Shown here piece after piece: positions 12,133-23,489 of a stretch of DNA of 64,000 nucleotides. Numbering within the stretch: position 1 is the stretch's first letter; every line of letters starts with the position of its first letter. Both the position numbers and the translations under genes were made by a program. The DNA is taken from contig WHUZ01000013.1 of the NCBI GenBank assembly GCA_015179045.1, forward strand, positions 1,178,001 to 1,242,000, in the 5' to 3' direction. The notes beneath the pieces are model-generated. The model saw only the letters and a program-made list of their open reading frames with translations. It had not been told where the DNA came from and did no database searches. The stretch is from Kalaharituber pfeilii (Eukaryota > Ascomycota > Pezizomycetes > Pezizales > Pezizaceae).

Positions 12133-12870
12133 ATGGTTCGTCTTGTGTTGAAGGTCATTTCCGCGCCCACTACGCCGAAAACGGTAGCCTCAAACTTCGC
12201 GTCTGCCCCCACGAGCCCCCCCACGAGCGCCACGAGTCCGACGAGCCTTACTAGTGCGAGCAGGAGCGGTAATGGGGTGAACGATGTTGGACCAGCCTTA
12301 GCTTCTACAGAGTTGGAGAAGTCGGCATTTTTGATGTATTTAACACAGTTGCAGGCGCAGGTGGCGGCGACGGAGAGGGCGGTGGAGTGTTTGGAAAAGT
12401 TGGGAGTGGATGGAGAGGTGGACCTGGAAGAGGCAATTGGGGGGTTGGAAGGGGAAGGAACGGTAAGAGAGTGGATTAGAGACGTACTTGCTGATATCCC
12501 CAAGGATCAAGACGGCAAGTTGAATTATGTGGCTTGGAGGGAGAGAGCCAAGTCCGAGCGAGCCATCCTCCGCCAGGGTCTCCGCGAAGCCGGCATCTGG
12601 TCTGATGAGCGCATCGAGCGCATCGAAGGTGGGGTGCGGGCAGCGGAGGCGAAGCTAAACAGGCTCATTGAGCGAGGGACGTTGGAGAGGGAACTGTGGG
12701 TGAAGCTGGGGAGCGAAGCACAGGAAGGGGTGGATGTGGGGAGTGCGGTGGAGAGCGGGCTACTGGGGAGGCAGGGGTGGGGGGCAAGAAGGGTTGTTGT
12801 GGAGTGCAAGGAGGAAATGTGCAGGTTGAGAGGGAGATGCGCGGGCATGGTGGACAAGTTTTACGGGTAG
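12133..12870 (+). CDS. Hypothetical helical protein, family not recognised
   Basis: I do not recognise this protein. From the first in-frame ATG (12133) it has 245 residues. The first ~55 are Ala/Ser/Thr/Pro-rich. The rest is predicted helical with heptad-like spacing (segments around YLTQLQAQVAATERAVECL, AKSERAILRQGLREAG and AEAKLNRLIERGTLERELW). A DQDGKL stretch resembles part of an EF-hand loop but lacks a complete set of ligands, so I do not claim calcium binding. The frame is open upstream for another 320 bp without an ATG, so the true start may be on an upstream exon. An antisense frame overlaps the first half but is low-complexity. The gene is followed closely by POL5 on the same strand. 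Coding nature rests on length, GC-biased codon use and amphipathic periodicity only. Confidence 0.55.
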   Translation: MVRLVLKVISAPTTPKTVASNFASAPTSPPTSATSPTSLTSASRSGNGVNDVGPALASTELEKSAFLMYLTQLQAQVAATERAVECLEKLGVDGEVDLEEAIGGLEGEGTVREWIRDVLADIPKDQDGKLNYVAWRERAKSERAILRQGLREAGIWSDERIERIEGGVRAAEAKLNRLIERGTLERELWVKLGSEAQEGVDVGSAVESGLLGRQGWGARRVVVECKEEMCRLRGRCAGMVDKFYG

Positions 12871-13258
12871 GCGGAGGACGAGTGAATTGAGGGTAACGAC
12901 GTTGCGCGCTGCGGGGTATCATACTGGATGGAGATAGTGACTGACCTAGAGTATGTCTCCCACGAGCGTTTCCGGCTGCATCCTGCCCCACCTCCCGGCC
13001 CCCGATCCCGAGTGCCTAGCCAAGCCCGGTCCCGAGCCGACCGGCGCCCAACCATGCAGCCTCCCACGCCAAGCCCGCTACCCCTAGCTACGAGTCCACA
13101 CTAACGTTAAATTGGAAGTATCATACTTCTTTGGGTTGTGTGAATCTTGGCACGCGAAGCAATTTGAACTGCATCTCGGGAACAGAAGCCTCCTCCTCTT
13201 TCTCTCCATTCACCGCATACCGAGACACAAATTCTTTCTTTAGGGAGACACGAACACC
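12871..13258. other. Short intergenic, upstream of POL5
   Basis: No gene seen in these 388 bp. The stretch should contain the 3' end of the preceding gene and the POL5 promoter and leader. Nothing recognisable as a core element stands out. Confidence 0.4.
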
Positions 13259-16200
13259 ATGTCCCTCCACCTCTACAAACCCCTCACCTCCAACGACCCC
13301 GGCGTCCGCCTAAAAGCTGCGAGCCAGCTGACGGCGGAGCTGCTTGCACTTGTGGAGTCGGATCCCACTTCCGCAGCAATCAACACTACCACATCAGAGC
13401 CCCCCACAGACGCCGGATCCTCGCACCAATCTTCAACCTCCGTGCCCACTGCCACCTCGCATCACTCCCGCCCCTGCACCCCCGGGACCTCCTTACATAT
13501 TCCCTCACTCGTCTCATCAAAGGCCTTGCCTCCGGCCACGCCTCGGCGCGATTCGGCTTCGCAGTGGTCCTGACTGAGCTCCTCTCCTCCCTTCTCACAC
13601 CCACCAACTCCCAGAAATGGTCCATCAATCTCCAAACCGTGCTCGATCTAATTCACAAGTGGCTTTCGCCCGCAGGCGCTGCGGGGGGCACACAGAACGA
13701 ACATCTAACGAAGTCGGAGGAAAGAGATAGGTGGCTGGGCAGGTTGTTCGGGTTGAAGGCGGTGGTTATGTGTGGGTGTTTATTCCCCCAGGAGCAAAAA
13801 AGTAATACAGATACACAAACGGGACAAGAGGATGATGATGGTTTGCGAGAGAGGGAATTCCGCACAGTGCTTACCGAACTTCTCTCCCTTGGCACTGCCA
13901 AACCCTGGCTGCGGGAGCCGGGCTTGTGGGCCCTTGCCTCCTCTCTCCGAAAATTTTCCTGGCCTCGCGAGTACGTCAAGCTCGCATGGAAACTGATTGC
14001 GGATAATGGGTTAGCGCGTACAAGCGAGGGCGTTGGTGTCTGGTTATGTTTCGAGGAACTACATCCCGGTGCGACGGGCGAGGAAGCGGCGGCGGGTAGG
14101 AGCTGGGATGGGGGAAGGGGCCCACTCGCGAGGGGTAGTTTACCGGTGCTGGCGAAGGTGTTGAAGGAGAGTGGAGCAGCGGGGGCGGAGAAGGGCGCAG
14201 GGGATGAGCAACAAACGCAGGATGGGAGGGGAAAGGTCACGGTTGGAGGGAAAGGGGTGTGGAGTCCGCAGCTGCATTGGGTGTGGGACGAGATATTAAA
14301 GGTTTATATTGCGAATGCGGAGGCGGAGTTAAAAGGACCTAAGGACGAGGAAGAGGAAACGCCGAAAAAGAAGAAAGTGGGGAAGAAGGAAAAGGATAAG
14401 GATAAAGATAAGGACAAAAAGGCGGATTGTTCTAGTCGGAAGGGCAACATCCCCACTGACGTCGCACCATTCGAACAATTCTGGCGGGTAGTCGTCGACG
14501 GTAATACTATCTCCCCATTTCAACAAAGAGTCCTATATTAACTATAAACAGAATCCCTTTTCTCCGCCTACTCCTCCGAAGAACGCAAATTCCACGGCTT
14601 CCTTCTCCTCATCAAAATCCTCACTCTCCTCACCACCCCCACCCATTCCTCTCTGCTTCCCCTCCTTCTCCCACCCTTATTCACGCGCAACTTACTCCGA
14701 TGCCTAATCAATCATCTTTCGGACCCCGCCAGGTATCTACACAAGTCAGCCCAAAAAGTCGTGAAAGCGATGCAGGGCTTGGTGGAGAAGAACCCGTACC
14801 CGGGGGGAAGCTTGGTGTTACGAGGGTTAGTACTCGGAGAGGGCACAACGGGGTTCGACGCGCTGTCAAAAAGCAGGACCGTAGAGCGGGTACTAGTGGC
14901 GGCTGGAACGGGAGGGGAGATGGCAGTGCAGGGTGCGGTTGAGGTACTCAGGGAAATTATTTTGACGCCTCAATTGAGTAATGGGAGTAAAAAGAAGGAG
15001 CTGGATGAGGAAGAGGAGGAGGAGGAGAGCGAGAATGAGGAAGATGACCGGGCAGGCGAAGATGACGAAAAGGAAAACATCAAATCCCTCAAACGAGAAG
15101 AAGAAAGAAAAAGGCAGTGGGCGGCAGACCAGATCCTGATACTACTTCGGTCCGGTAAAGTTGAGAAAACGCATGGATGGGTTGCGGGCGTGGTGGACTT
15201 GATTGTGGTCTTGGGGCACTTTGATTTATCTGCCGGTACCACGGTCAAAGAGGATGCGCTTCGCAAAATTCTAGGCACCGATAAGCTCCCAACGCCAAAA
15301 GTCTCAGACGCAAGTCGGGAAATATTCCGTGCTCGTCTCTCAAGTGTCCTTGGGCACCTTCTCAGCCTCAAAGAAAGCCAGCAGGAACAGAGCGCAGCGG
15401 GCCGCGATACATGGCCCTACCGCGCCGTCAGGGTAATTCGAGAAACGCTCGATGGCGGTGCTACGCTGGCGATGGAATTCGACTCTGAGATTGAGAAGGC
15501 TGTAGACCGGAGCTGGAAGCGGTTGGAGGGAATACGGGCAAGAAGGGCTACACTAGTTGCGGGCAAGGATATAAAGGAGGGAGCGGATGGGAGCGGGGCC
15601 TCGCAGTTACAGGCGTTTGAGCTACTGTATTCGCTTGTGCTGCTGCAAACATACAATGGGGACTCGGACGCCGTGGAGTTACTTGAGGAGCTGGAGGTCT
15701 GGTATGGAAATATCGTCAAGGCAGCATCATCTTCGACTATCTCCCCAGACTCTAAAAAAATAGAGTCTCAAAAGGCTACCGCACAAGACGGTGAGGATAT
15801 TGACATCAGTGCCATCCTCGTCGACCTCCTTCTTTCCTTCCTAGCCAAGCCGAGCGTGCTCCTTCGCAAGCTTGCCGGTTTAGTATGGTCCAGCTTCGTC
15901 AACACTTCTGCCATCGGTAGGCCCGCTCTCGAAGCTCTTCTAGGCGTACTAGAAACAAAAGAGAGTTTGGATGGCCAGCAGACCCTCTTTGACAGAGATG
16001 GCGGAGACCACGACGGCGAGGACGAAGGTGATGGAGAGGAAGACGATGACGACATGGACCTCGACAGTGATGCCGAGATGATTACTCCGACCACTACCAC
16101 AAAGGGGACCGGCAACGACACGGATGTTGAGTCGGCTGAAGAGTGCGACAGTGACGTTGAGATGTCCACTCCCTCTGCCATCTCCGATGACGACGGCGAC

Positions 16201-17745
16201 GACGCTTCAGATGATGAAACAGACCTTCCAACGGACGAGGAAACCGCCAAGTTCGAAGCGGCGCTCGGAAAGGCTCTCAAGACACGGAAAGTCCTCCCAC
16301 CAGGGCAGGACCCTGCCGGCGACGACCACGACGAGGATGAAGATTCAGACGCCGACATGACGGATAGCGAAATGATGCAGCTCGACGCTCATCTGTCCAC
16401 CATCTTCCGCGAGCGGTTACGCAAGCTCAATGCGCCTCAGAGCAAGAAGAAGGACCGCGCGGACGCACGACAAAATGTTGTTGTGTTCAAAAGCAAAGTT
16501 CTGGACCTACTTGAGGGCTACGTCAAAGGACGTTTCGGCGGTCCTTTTTCGAAGGGCGATGGGGGAGTGTTCCTAGCCCACATACTCCCGCGGTTACTAG
16601 GCGTAATGCGATTGACAAGCAAACCACAGCTGCGTGAGCGAGTAGCCGGTGTAGTGCGCATGTTTGTTCGAGAAACCGGAAAACATGCTTTGACCACACA
16701 TATCGGAGAGGTGGCGCTCGACGAGCTCTGGGCCACCCTGGCTAAGATCCACGGTGAGGTGCTAAGAGAAGGTGGGGGTAGCCCGCACACAGCAGCCTGT
16801 TCCACCGCGAGCATTTCTGTTGTCAAGGCGATACTGAAGGCCACGAGTATCAATGCGGTGCCAACGTCGTCTGAAACTGTGGGCAGGTTTGTTGGCGTGT
16901 ATTCGGACACAATGACAAAGTGGTTGGTGGCAGGCGGTGTTGGAGGTGGAGCACCGTGGGGGAATGGAGGCAGCACGCTTCAGATTCAGAAATTTTTTAC
17001 GGATTTTGTGGTGTGGGGTGGCAGCGTGAGGAAGGCTGCGGGCGGAGTAGGGAAGAAGAATGAGATAAAAGAGGAGACGGATGAACTGGTTGGTGATGAA
17101 CAGCAGAGGAAGAAGGAAGACGGCAAGAAGGCGGAGAGGAAGGAGAAAGCGAAAGGGAAGCAGGAGAAGAAACAGCCACAGCAGATGCAACTACAGCAGC
17201 AACCAAAAGCAAAAGAGCAGGATAAGAAGCCTAAGGAGGAGCAGAGGAAGAAAGAGAAGGAAAAAGATAAAAAGAAAGGAAAACAGAAAGAGGATAAAAA
17301 GCAGAAGGGGAAGGAGAAGGAGAAACCCAAGCGGAAATCCGAAACAGATAAAGCTCTATCGGCTGCAGCTGGTGCCGGAGACAAGATGGATGTCGATGAA
17401 CCCGTTCCTACCCCAGCTCCTGAAATAGCTGAGAAGAAGGACAAGAAGGAGAAGAAGGAGAAGAAGAAGGAGAAGGAGAAGGACAAGAAGGAAGAGAAAG
17501 CCGAGAAGCAGGACAAAAAGGAGAAGAGTAAGAAAGAGGAGGAGGAGGAAGGTAAAAGCAAAAAGGATAAAAAGGACAAGAAAGACAAGAAAAAGGACAA
17601 GGCGAAGAAGGAGAAAGAGCTCACGAGTGAACTTGTTGTTGGCGGTGGTGGCTCAATGAGCACAGCAGCTGGAGTATCCCGATCTGGAAGTGAAAGTGGC
17701 GGTGAGCGGGAAAAGGAGGTCAAGAAGGTGAAAAGGAAGGCGTAG
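13259..17745 (+). CDS. POL5: Pol5/MYBBP1A-family nucleolar protein (frame broken near N-terminus)
   Basis: Homologue of yeast Pol5 (named DNA polymerase phi, but its known role is rRNA synthesis and 60S assembly in the nucleolus) and animal MYBBP1A. The start MSLHLYKPLTSNDPGVRLKA is followed by the family segment LTRLIKGLASGHASARFGFA, LTELL. A clean 51-nt intron (14501-14551, GTAATA, branch TTAACTA, acceptor ACAG) joins VVVD to ESLFSAYSSEERKFHGF. About 1478 residues result, longer than yeast Pol5 (about 1020). Middle part: HEAT-like helices. An acidic Asp/Glu region lies at about residues 880-1010, and a tail of roughly 230 residues (17050-17745) is nearly all Lys/Glu/Asp/Gln, typical of nucleolar tails. 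Between about 13300 and 13490 the reading frame changes; one extra C in the runs at 13471-13474 or 13479-13483 would give a continuous chain. No convincing donor/acceptor pair lies there. Confidence 0.88.
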
Positions 17746-18611
17746 ATAATTTCTGCCGATTTACCTGGTCGGAAGTAGTTGAGGGTAACGTGCACATTTT
17801 CGTGGGGGGAAGCTACTTTCATATTCGTTGCAGTTACTTGTTTGTATATTCTCCCTATTATTTATATATTTTTATTTTATTTTATTTTATTTTTATTTTA
17901 TTTTATTTTATTTTATTTTATTTTTTTCCGCATTGTAATTTGGCATGTACGCATTATTTGGGTATGGAAAACCTAAGATATCAAAATTATGAATTTTCTA
18001 TTTGTTACGAAAATGCGTATTGCTCAATGAGGCTGCCTTGTAGTTGAAAGACCCAAAAACGCATTTTAGTAAAACAGCAAATATCAACTCACTCGGCAGC
18101 GAGGATTTAATAACGATAAAAAGAATTCAATTTCAAATATAAACAGAGTAAGAATGCTCCGGTGAAGAAACAAAAAAGAAAAACAATGACAGACTCAAAA
18201 GTTTTCAGTAATAAAAACAGCCATCATCCAACCAACCAGCTTTCACAAAAAAATGAAGAACCCAGTCCTTGTCCCTTTCCAATTGAAAATCCAATGATGC
18301 GGTCGTCTGTGCGTACGCCCCTTTTACGTTCTCCCGGCCCAATATAAAAATAACCCTGGTTATGATGAAAAATGATTTAAGAAAGTAGCGATAGAGAGAG
18401 GCATGAGCATCGTCGTTGCGAATTTGTAACAGTCATCAGAGAGGATAAACTTAATGAAAGAGGTGTCTGAAAAGCCCACAGTTACCATGAAACATGATAC
18501 CCATGGGGAATAGCAGGTCCATCGAGCAGCAAAAAAAAGTGGATGAAAAGATCCATGGGGAGATAAGAGAAAAAAGAAAAGGAAGTCTAACACCGTTTGA
18601 AATGAGAATCT
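17746..18611. other. Convergent 3' region, POL5 / hookA
   Basis: POL5 (plus) and hookA (minus) end toward each other here, so both 3' untranslated regions and terminators must lie in this AT-rich 866 bp. A TTTTA microsatellite is listed separately. Small frames in it are chance. Confidence 0.6.
17870..17927 (+). repeat. TTTTA microsatellite
   Basis: About eleven units of the pentanucleotide TTTTA (ATTTT), with two units expanded by one T. It lies about 130 bp past the POL5 stop codon, in the shared 3' region. Confidence 0.9.
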
Positions 18612-21600
18612 TTACTTTTTCTATAGGCAAAGTTAGCATAGATTTTGAGAAAGCTAGGTTATAGGAATGTACACTTACAATGGGAGTTTGTAGGGCATGT
18701 CTCTGTTTGTTCAACCAACTTCTAGGTTCACTCCTCCTCAACAACACTACTGTATTCGTCTGTAACCGGCTGGATAGATCATACCATGCCGAGGTCATCA
18801 ACTTATTCTCCCTCTGAAGAAGCTCGAGCTCCTCCTGTCTCTTCCTCTACAAGACATCATAGTATTAGCCCCCAACGTAACAAATGTATCCAAAAATGCA
18901 ATAGGGGGGTATCATTAGATAACCCACCTTCTGCTCCGCCAGCGCCTCTTCTCTTGCCTTCTCATCCAAACCCGCACCATTATCTATCTTCTCCCTCAAG
19001 TCTTTGATGATAGTATTCTGCTTTTTAATATGCTCCCGGCTCTTGGTCAACTTTTCCCTGTAATCTTCCAACTTATTCTGTAGCTGCAGGACCCTCCTTT
19101 CCAGCTCTGAATCCTTCCCTTCCGCGTTCCCATTGAGAGCAGCGATTGTAGCTCGTAACTCTGCCATATCCCTCTCCTTCTCCATCAGGACATCCTTATG
19201 TTCGCTATTCCGTTTCGACATTTCATCCTTCTCCAGCAATACTGTATTGAGCAACGATTTTTGTTGTTCCAAATCAACTTCCAATTCGCGTAACGTCTTC
19301 CGAAGCTGCTCATGCTCCTCCCTCAACTCAATGACTTCCTGGGAATTCATCTGCTTGAGCTCTTCCAGGGCCTCTAATTTGTCTTTACCAATTAAGCTCA
19401 CTAGATCGGGCCACGATACGGCGCGTCAGCTCAAAAAGCAAGATAAACACGATGGAAATCAAAATCGTCTTCCTACAATCTGATTTAACAGTAACAAGCT
19501 CTCTCTTGGTGGATGTAAGCTCTGCTGACATCTCAGACAGCTTCTTCTTGGTATCCGTGAGCTCCAGCTCTCTGTCCACCAAGTTTTGCCGCAATTTGAG
19601 AAGTACATCGGACCTTTCAGGCCATCAAGAGTCAGTGAGTCCACGAATGCATAGTTATTCGAGGATAGCTTTTCATACCCTTCATCTAATGGACCACCAC
19701 CACGGAGGGTTGCCAGTTGAGATTCCAGCAATAGCTTCTCCGTGTGAGACTGTAGGTAATCATGTTCCAGCTTATCCTTGGCCTTTTGGGCATCATCTAG
19801 CAGATTCTTCAACATCATGTTATCTGCAGAAGTAGAAGTAGCTCCTCCCTCTCTGAGCCTAGCAATCTCTGTCTCCAGCTGCGAGATTTGTAGTTTCCTA
19901 CCACATGTACTTAGTCGAAGACTCCACAGCAGACAGTAGACGAGAGACCCACAAGTCCGCTTTGGTCTTCGATGTAAAATTCAGCTCCGAGTTTAGATCC
20001 CCATTAACTTCCTCTACTGCCTTGCTTATTACCCCACTCTCCAGCTCCCTGACCTTTTCTTCTAATATCTGTATCTGCTCCATATCTCTAACTTTCTGTG
20101 TCTCTGCTCCGAGCACCTTCTCTTTCATCGTATTAAATTCTATTTCCATCTTCTGCTTTTCCTTCGCAAGCTCCGCATTTTCCGCTTCCAGTTTGTCCAC
20201 TTGCTTTTTGTATGTGTCGGCCAATTTTCGCATCCCTAGGGCTTGCTTCGACATTTCTTCGCTTTGACGTAAATTGTTGAGGAGCTGCGAATTTTGATGC
20301 TCAAGTGTTTTCACTTGTCGTTCTATTTCCCCCATCCCTTCCAGCTTTTTCCTGTACTTTTCCGCCACATTTTGCCCTTTCCTCAGCTTCTCGATCATAT
20401 GATGAGCCTCATCTAATTCGTCTTTCCATTTAACGGCAGACTCAGCCTTGGGCAACAAATCATCAACCTTTAAACGCATTTCCTGTTAGACCAAGCTCCA
20501 GCAGTTATAGACAGAAGAGAAAGGGATACTTTTCGAGTCAAGGCCGCAATGGTAGAGTCTTGTTTAGAAATTGTAGCCTCTCTCTCCGCAATCATATCCT
20601 CCAGTCTTTGTCTGTATCACGTGGCCGGTAAGTCAAATTTGGGCTCTTAATCAATTCGGTTTAGGGCACTCGTACACATCACCCTGAAGTTGATCCAACT
20701 GACTTCTCAACATTGCATCTGCCCTAGCATAGCCGTCACCTTGCATGCCATCATCACCCATCCGCTCCCTCAGTCGGTCCAAAGCCATTTGGCTCTCATC
20801 CTGATACATTGTCAGCGCACCATATTGTAACTTTCAAAGAATTCAAGGAATAATACGTATTCATTCTGTAATCTTTCCAACTGTCTAGCAAGGGACTTCT
20901 TCTCGGCCTCAATGTTTTCCTTCTCAGCCACCAGCCTGGCCATCTCTTCCTCCATGCGAAATTCATTATCGTCACTGTACAGTCGTCAGAGACTGCGCAT
21001 GGAAAGGGGAGTTGTCATGACGGCTGAAAAAATAAAAGCTTACCCTTCTGCAGCAGTTGACCTTTCAAAAGAGCCTATCTCATCCGCCTCATCCAAGGCT
21101 ATCATCTATATTTACCATATTAACATAGCTATTTGAGCGTACTGGACAAGGACGACGTACTTGATTAATGACCATCATGAGTTCGGTTTGCGACCTGGAG
21201 CTAAGTCCTTGTATACGTCTAATATAAGTCTCCCGTCTCTCACTCTGCACCGCAGCAGCAACAATGATCCTGACGAGCTATATGCCGATATTTTAGCATG
21301 GAGCCTCAAGATTTGGGTATCCGCAAAATGACATACTTTGATAGTCTCATCTTGAGCCCCATCCTTTGCAATCAAGGTCAAATTCGGTGGTGTACTTGGG
21401 AGCCGATGGCCGAGGGTATCAGTATAGTACCGAGTCAAATCTTTATGTATCCGCTTTACTGAAATTTTACACTTTTGTCAGTTGATTTGAGTACTGTCGC
21501 TGAGAATGTAGTTATAGCATACACTTGTGGAATCGTAAAACCCAGTGCCCCTCCGGTGAAGACTCCTGGCCCTGTCCCGTCGATCGGAAGTAATATGGGT

Positions 21601-21979
21601 CAATATCGACTGTTGTCCCCAAATCGGTGCAGTCAGTAATCTGTTACCAAGGTAGCATTATGGCCATGTCGTTTATTCTTCAGTACTCGGACGGAGAGAA
21701 TGCCCCGCCGCCAACCCACAGTCCTACTATGCACCTCTGATCCGCCGCAATAGAAATGAAGAGAGTGATCGGCGTGCATACCCAGTACTTGTGCCAGGAC
21801 ATTTCCATCGCTCAAGTCGCTCAAAGTAGATATTCTAGAATCGAGTGGAAATGAGTTTATCTGTTGGAGTCGAGTAAGGGGTAGCGTTAGCCGTTGACGC
21901 CTCGTTGGGAAGGTAGGGAATAGGGAAGGGGGTGGTATACCCAATCCACTAGAGCTCCAGCAGTCCATTCCGCACCCAT
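18612..21979 (-). CDS. hookA: Hook-family dynein/dynactin adaptor
   Basis: Fungal Hook protein, which links early endosomes to dynein-dynactin. I place 15 exons: 21979-21941, 21860-21782, 21609-21523, 21458-21337, 21277-21161, 21105-21044, 20974-20857, 20800-20676, 20611-20531, 20482-19953, 19897-19679, 19613-19477, 19400-18928, 18846-18679, and a last one ending at 18612. The product is about 788 residues, close to known HookA (about 800). The N-terminal Hook domain starts ALVDWINSFPLDSRISTLSD and continues through NVLAQVLVDIDPYYF and FHKLKRIHKDLTRYY. A long coiled coil follows (about residues 200-720). The C-terminal cargo-side motif RLQTNTVVLLRRSEPRSWL is conserved. Each junction was chosen because it keeps frame and family motifs. 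In the exon 20611-20531 I count one base fewer than the frame needs and cannot resolve this by eye. The last exon (two lysines and stop) is the least certain. Confidence 0.9.
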
Positions 21980-22345
21980 CTTGCAGAGATGCGATGCTGT
22001 ACGATGCCGTACGCGTTCCCAGAACTCTATGGCTCACGAGTAGTACAACTATGGGGGATATGCAGGCTCACGTTATGTGGGAGGGTGTGAACGAGGGTAG
22101 GGGGGATGGGAGCAGGCGGCGCGAATGGGGGGGGGAAGTTCACGCAGAAAGGGGGGCGGAGGGTAGCTTCCACACTAGGAAGAGAAAGGGTATGCTATTT
22201 GAGAGAAGCGGGAAGCTGTGACGGCAGAACGCTCCAGAAAATTAGGGGGGAGGAATGGGGGGGGGAATGGGGGGCGGCAAGTTCTGCTGTGTCAGGGACG
22301 GGAAATATGAAATACGCCAATCTGTCACGGGGCAGAGGACTCAGA

Positions 22346-22362
22346 GGGGGGGGGGGGGGGGG
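22346..22362. repeat. Poly-G run (17)
   Basis: An unbroken run of 17 guanines in the hookA upstream region, preceded over 250 bp by several shorter G-runs (22120-22270). Confidence 0.9.
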
Positions 22363-22803
22363 TGGCGCTGTTCGACCGGCGGGCTGCATTACGGTCCTAC
22401 CATTGGGGCACCGGGCGGTGAACCACGCACCGCGCTAGAGGCGGCCCGCAGCGCTGCCTGATGTAATTGGCCGGCTCGCACACCGCTTATGATAGACACC
22501 CCCCCAAGCGGATGCATGCGTAGGGCTCCATTGGCGAAACAGCTACGCATTGGGCGGCAAAGCGAGAGGCACGCGTGCAGATGAAGTCAACGATACATTT
22601 CTTTATATAGGGCCATTATGCACAAGTACGGTATTCACCATGAAACCGCAAAGTCAACTAGTAACACACGTGCACAGCTGCCTCCAAAAACATAAGGCGC
22701 CAGATGAGTGGACATGCACCCAGAGTAGCGTACCAGTGCGGCCAGGATGAAGAAATGGAAAGCAACAGAATTAAACATGCGCCCCGCCGCAATAGCTTTG
22801 CTG

Positions 22804-22825
22804 CCCCCCCCCCCCCCCCCCCCCC
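22804..22825. repeat. Poly-C run (22)
   Basis: An unbroken run of 22 cytosines just beyond the 3' end of the I9 inhibitor gene. Confidence 0.9.
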
Positions 22826-22898
22826 AACTGCAAGTGACCTGTGAAGACCCGTTGACAATTCATCATTCCCATATTCAAGAGCTAGCGGGAGGGATCGT

Positions 22899-23489
22899 TC
22901 ATGATGTGTACCTACTATGCTGTCAGCATCTGACGGAGGGCGACGGAGGGCCAGGACAGAGGAGTCATAGTATAGCGAAAGGAGCTTCTTACCACTTGGT
23001 CTTCCTCCACGTACATTGGATATTTATCTTTGCCTTGAGCCTTGAATGTATTCATGGCATCTTCGCTTGCAACCACCGAGAACCCCCTGGGAGTCGGAAC
23101 GCCCGACGTTAGCTCACCATGCATGGTTACTCAGGTAGCATCAAAGTTGGAGAGGGGCTACAAACTTTAGAAGAGCTGTAGGATGCACGAAAGATCGATT
23201 AGCTTACGTTCCTCGATCATACAAGCTGTTCACAGAGCTCAGGACACTCACTGTATCGATGGTTAATGGTACCGCCCTGCTCACCAAGCTCAAATTAGCA
23301 ATGTGCATACGGCTTTAGTTGATTACGCCACCAGCTGCTGAGTGAGCTTACATTTGCTTCGATGTCCCTCGCAGCTCTGTCGACTTCCGATTGCGGTGTA
23401 TCGGCAGGAAATGTTACAAGGTACGTTTTGCCTTTGAGGGCGGCGGCCATGGCGACAGAGGCCACTAGGGCGAGGACGCTGAGCTTCAT
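22899..23489 (-). CDS. Small I9-type protease inhibitor with signal peptide
   Basis: A short protein of the peptidase-inhibitor I9 fold, the same fold as subtilisin propeptides and yeast Pbi2, which inhibits vacuolar proteinase B. The ATG at 23489 opens a hydrophobic leader MKLSVLALVASVAMAAA, a likely signal peptide. Then come GKTYLVTFPADTPQSEVDRA, GGTINHRYTLLKGFSVVASE, and MYVEEDQV, the usual beta-alpha-beta order. Exons: 23489-23352, 23276-23252, a 10-nt micro-exon 23175-23166, 23086-22993 and 22919-22899, about 95 residues. The micro-exon (CTCTTCTAAA) is inferred because it restores frame and supplies the family LLKGF segment. The last exon is uncertain: reading through the last donor instead gives a longer tail ending at 22915. 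Yeast Pbi2 has no signal peptide, so this one may act in the secretory pathway or outside the cell. It is divergent from the SR-rich gene. Confidence 0.78.

Larger units (their letters stand above)
21980..22898. other. Intergenic, hookA 5' side / inhibitor 3' side
   Basis: No gene seen. This should hold the hookA promoter and, at the far end, the 3' untranslated region of the I9 inhibitor gene. GC-rich with long G and C homopolymers (listed). The overlapping Gly/Arg-rich frames are chance. Confidence 0.5.

Noticed and set aside
12494..12540. Partial EF-hand loop (DQDGKL) in the hypothetical protein
   Set aside because: First ligand position and the twelfth acidic residue are missing, and there is no second hand.
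16986..17822. 278-residue Phe/Ser/Leu-rich open frame on the minus strand
   Set aside because: It is the complement of the Lys/Glu-rich POL5 tail; AAG/GAG codons read backwards give CTT/CTC and TTC/TCC, which avoid stops.
19898..19910. 13-nt gap in hookA that would restore frame as a mini-intron
   Set aside because: Far too short; a regular 55-nt intron (19952-19898) restores frame and gives the expected DLKLQISQLE motif.
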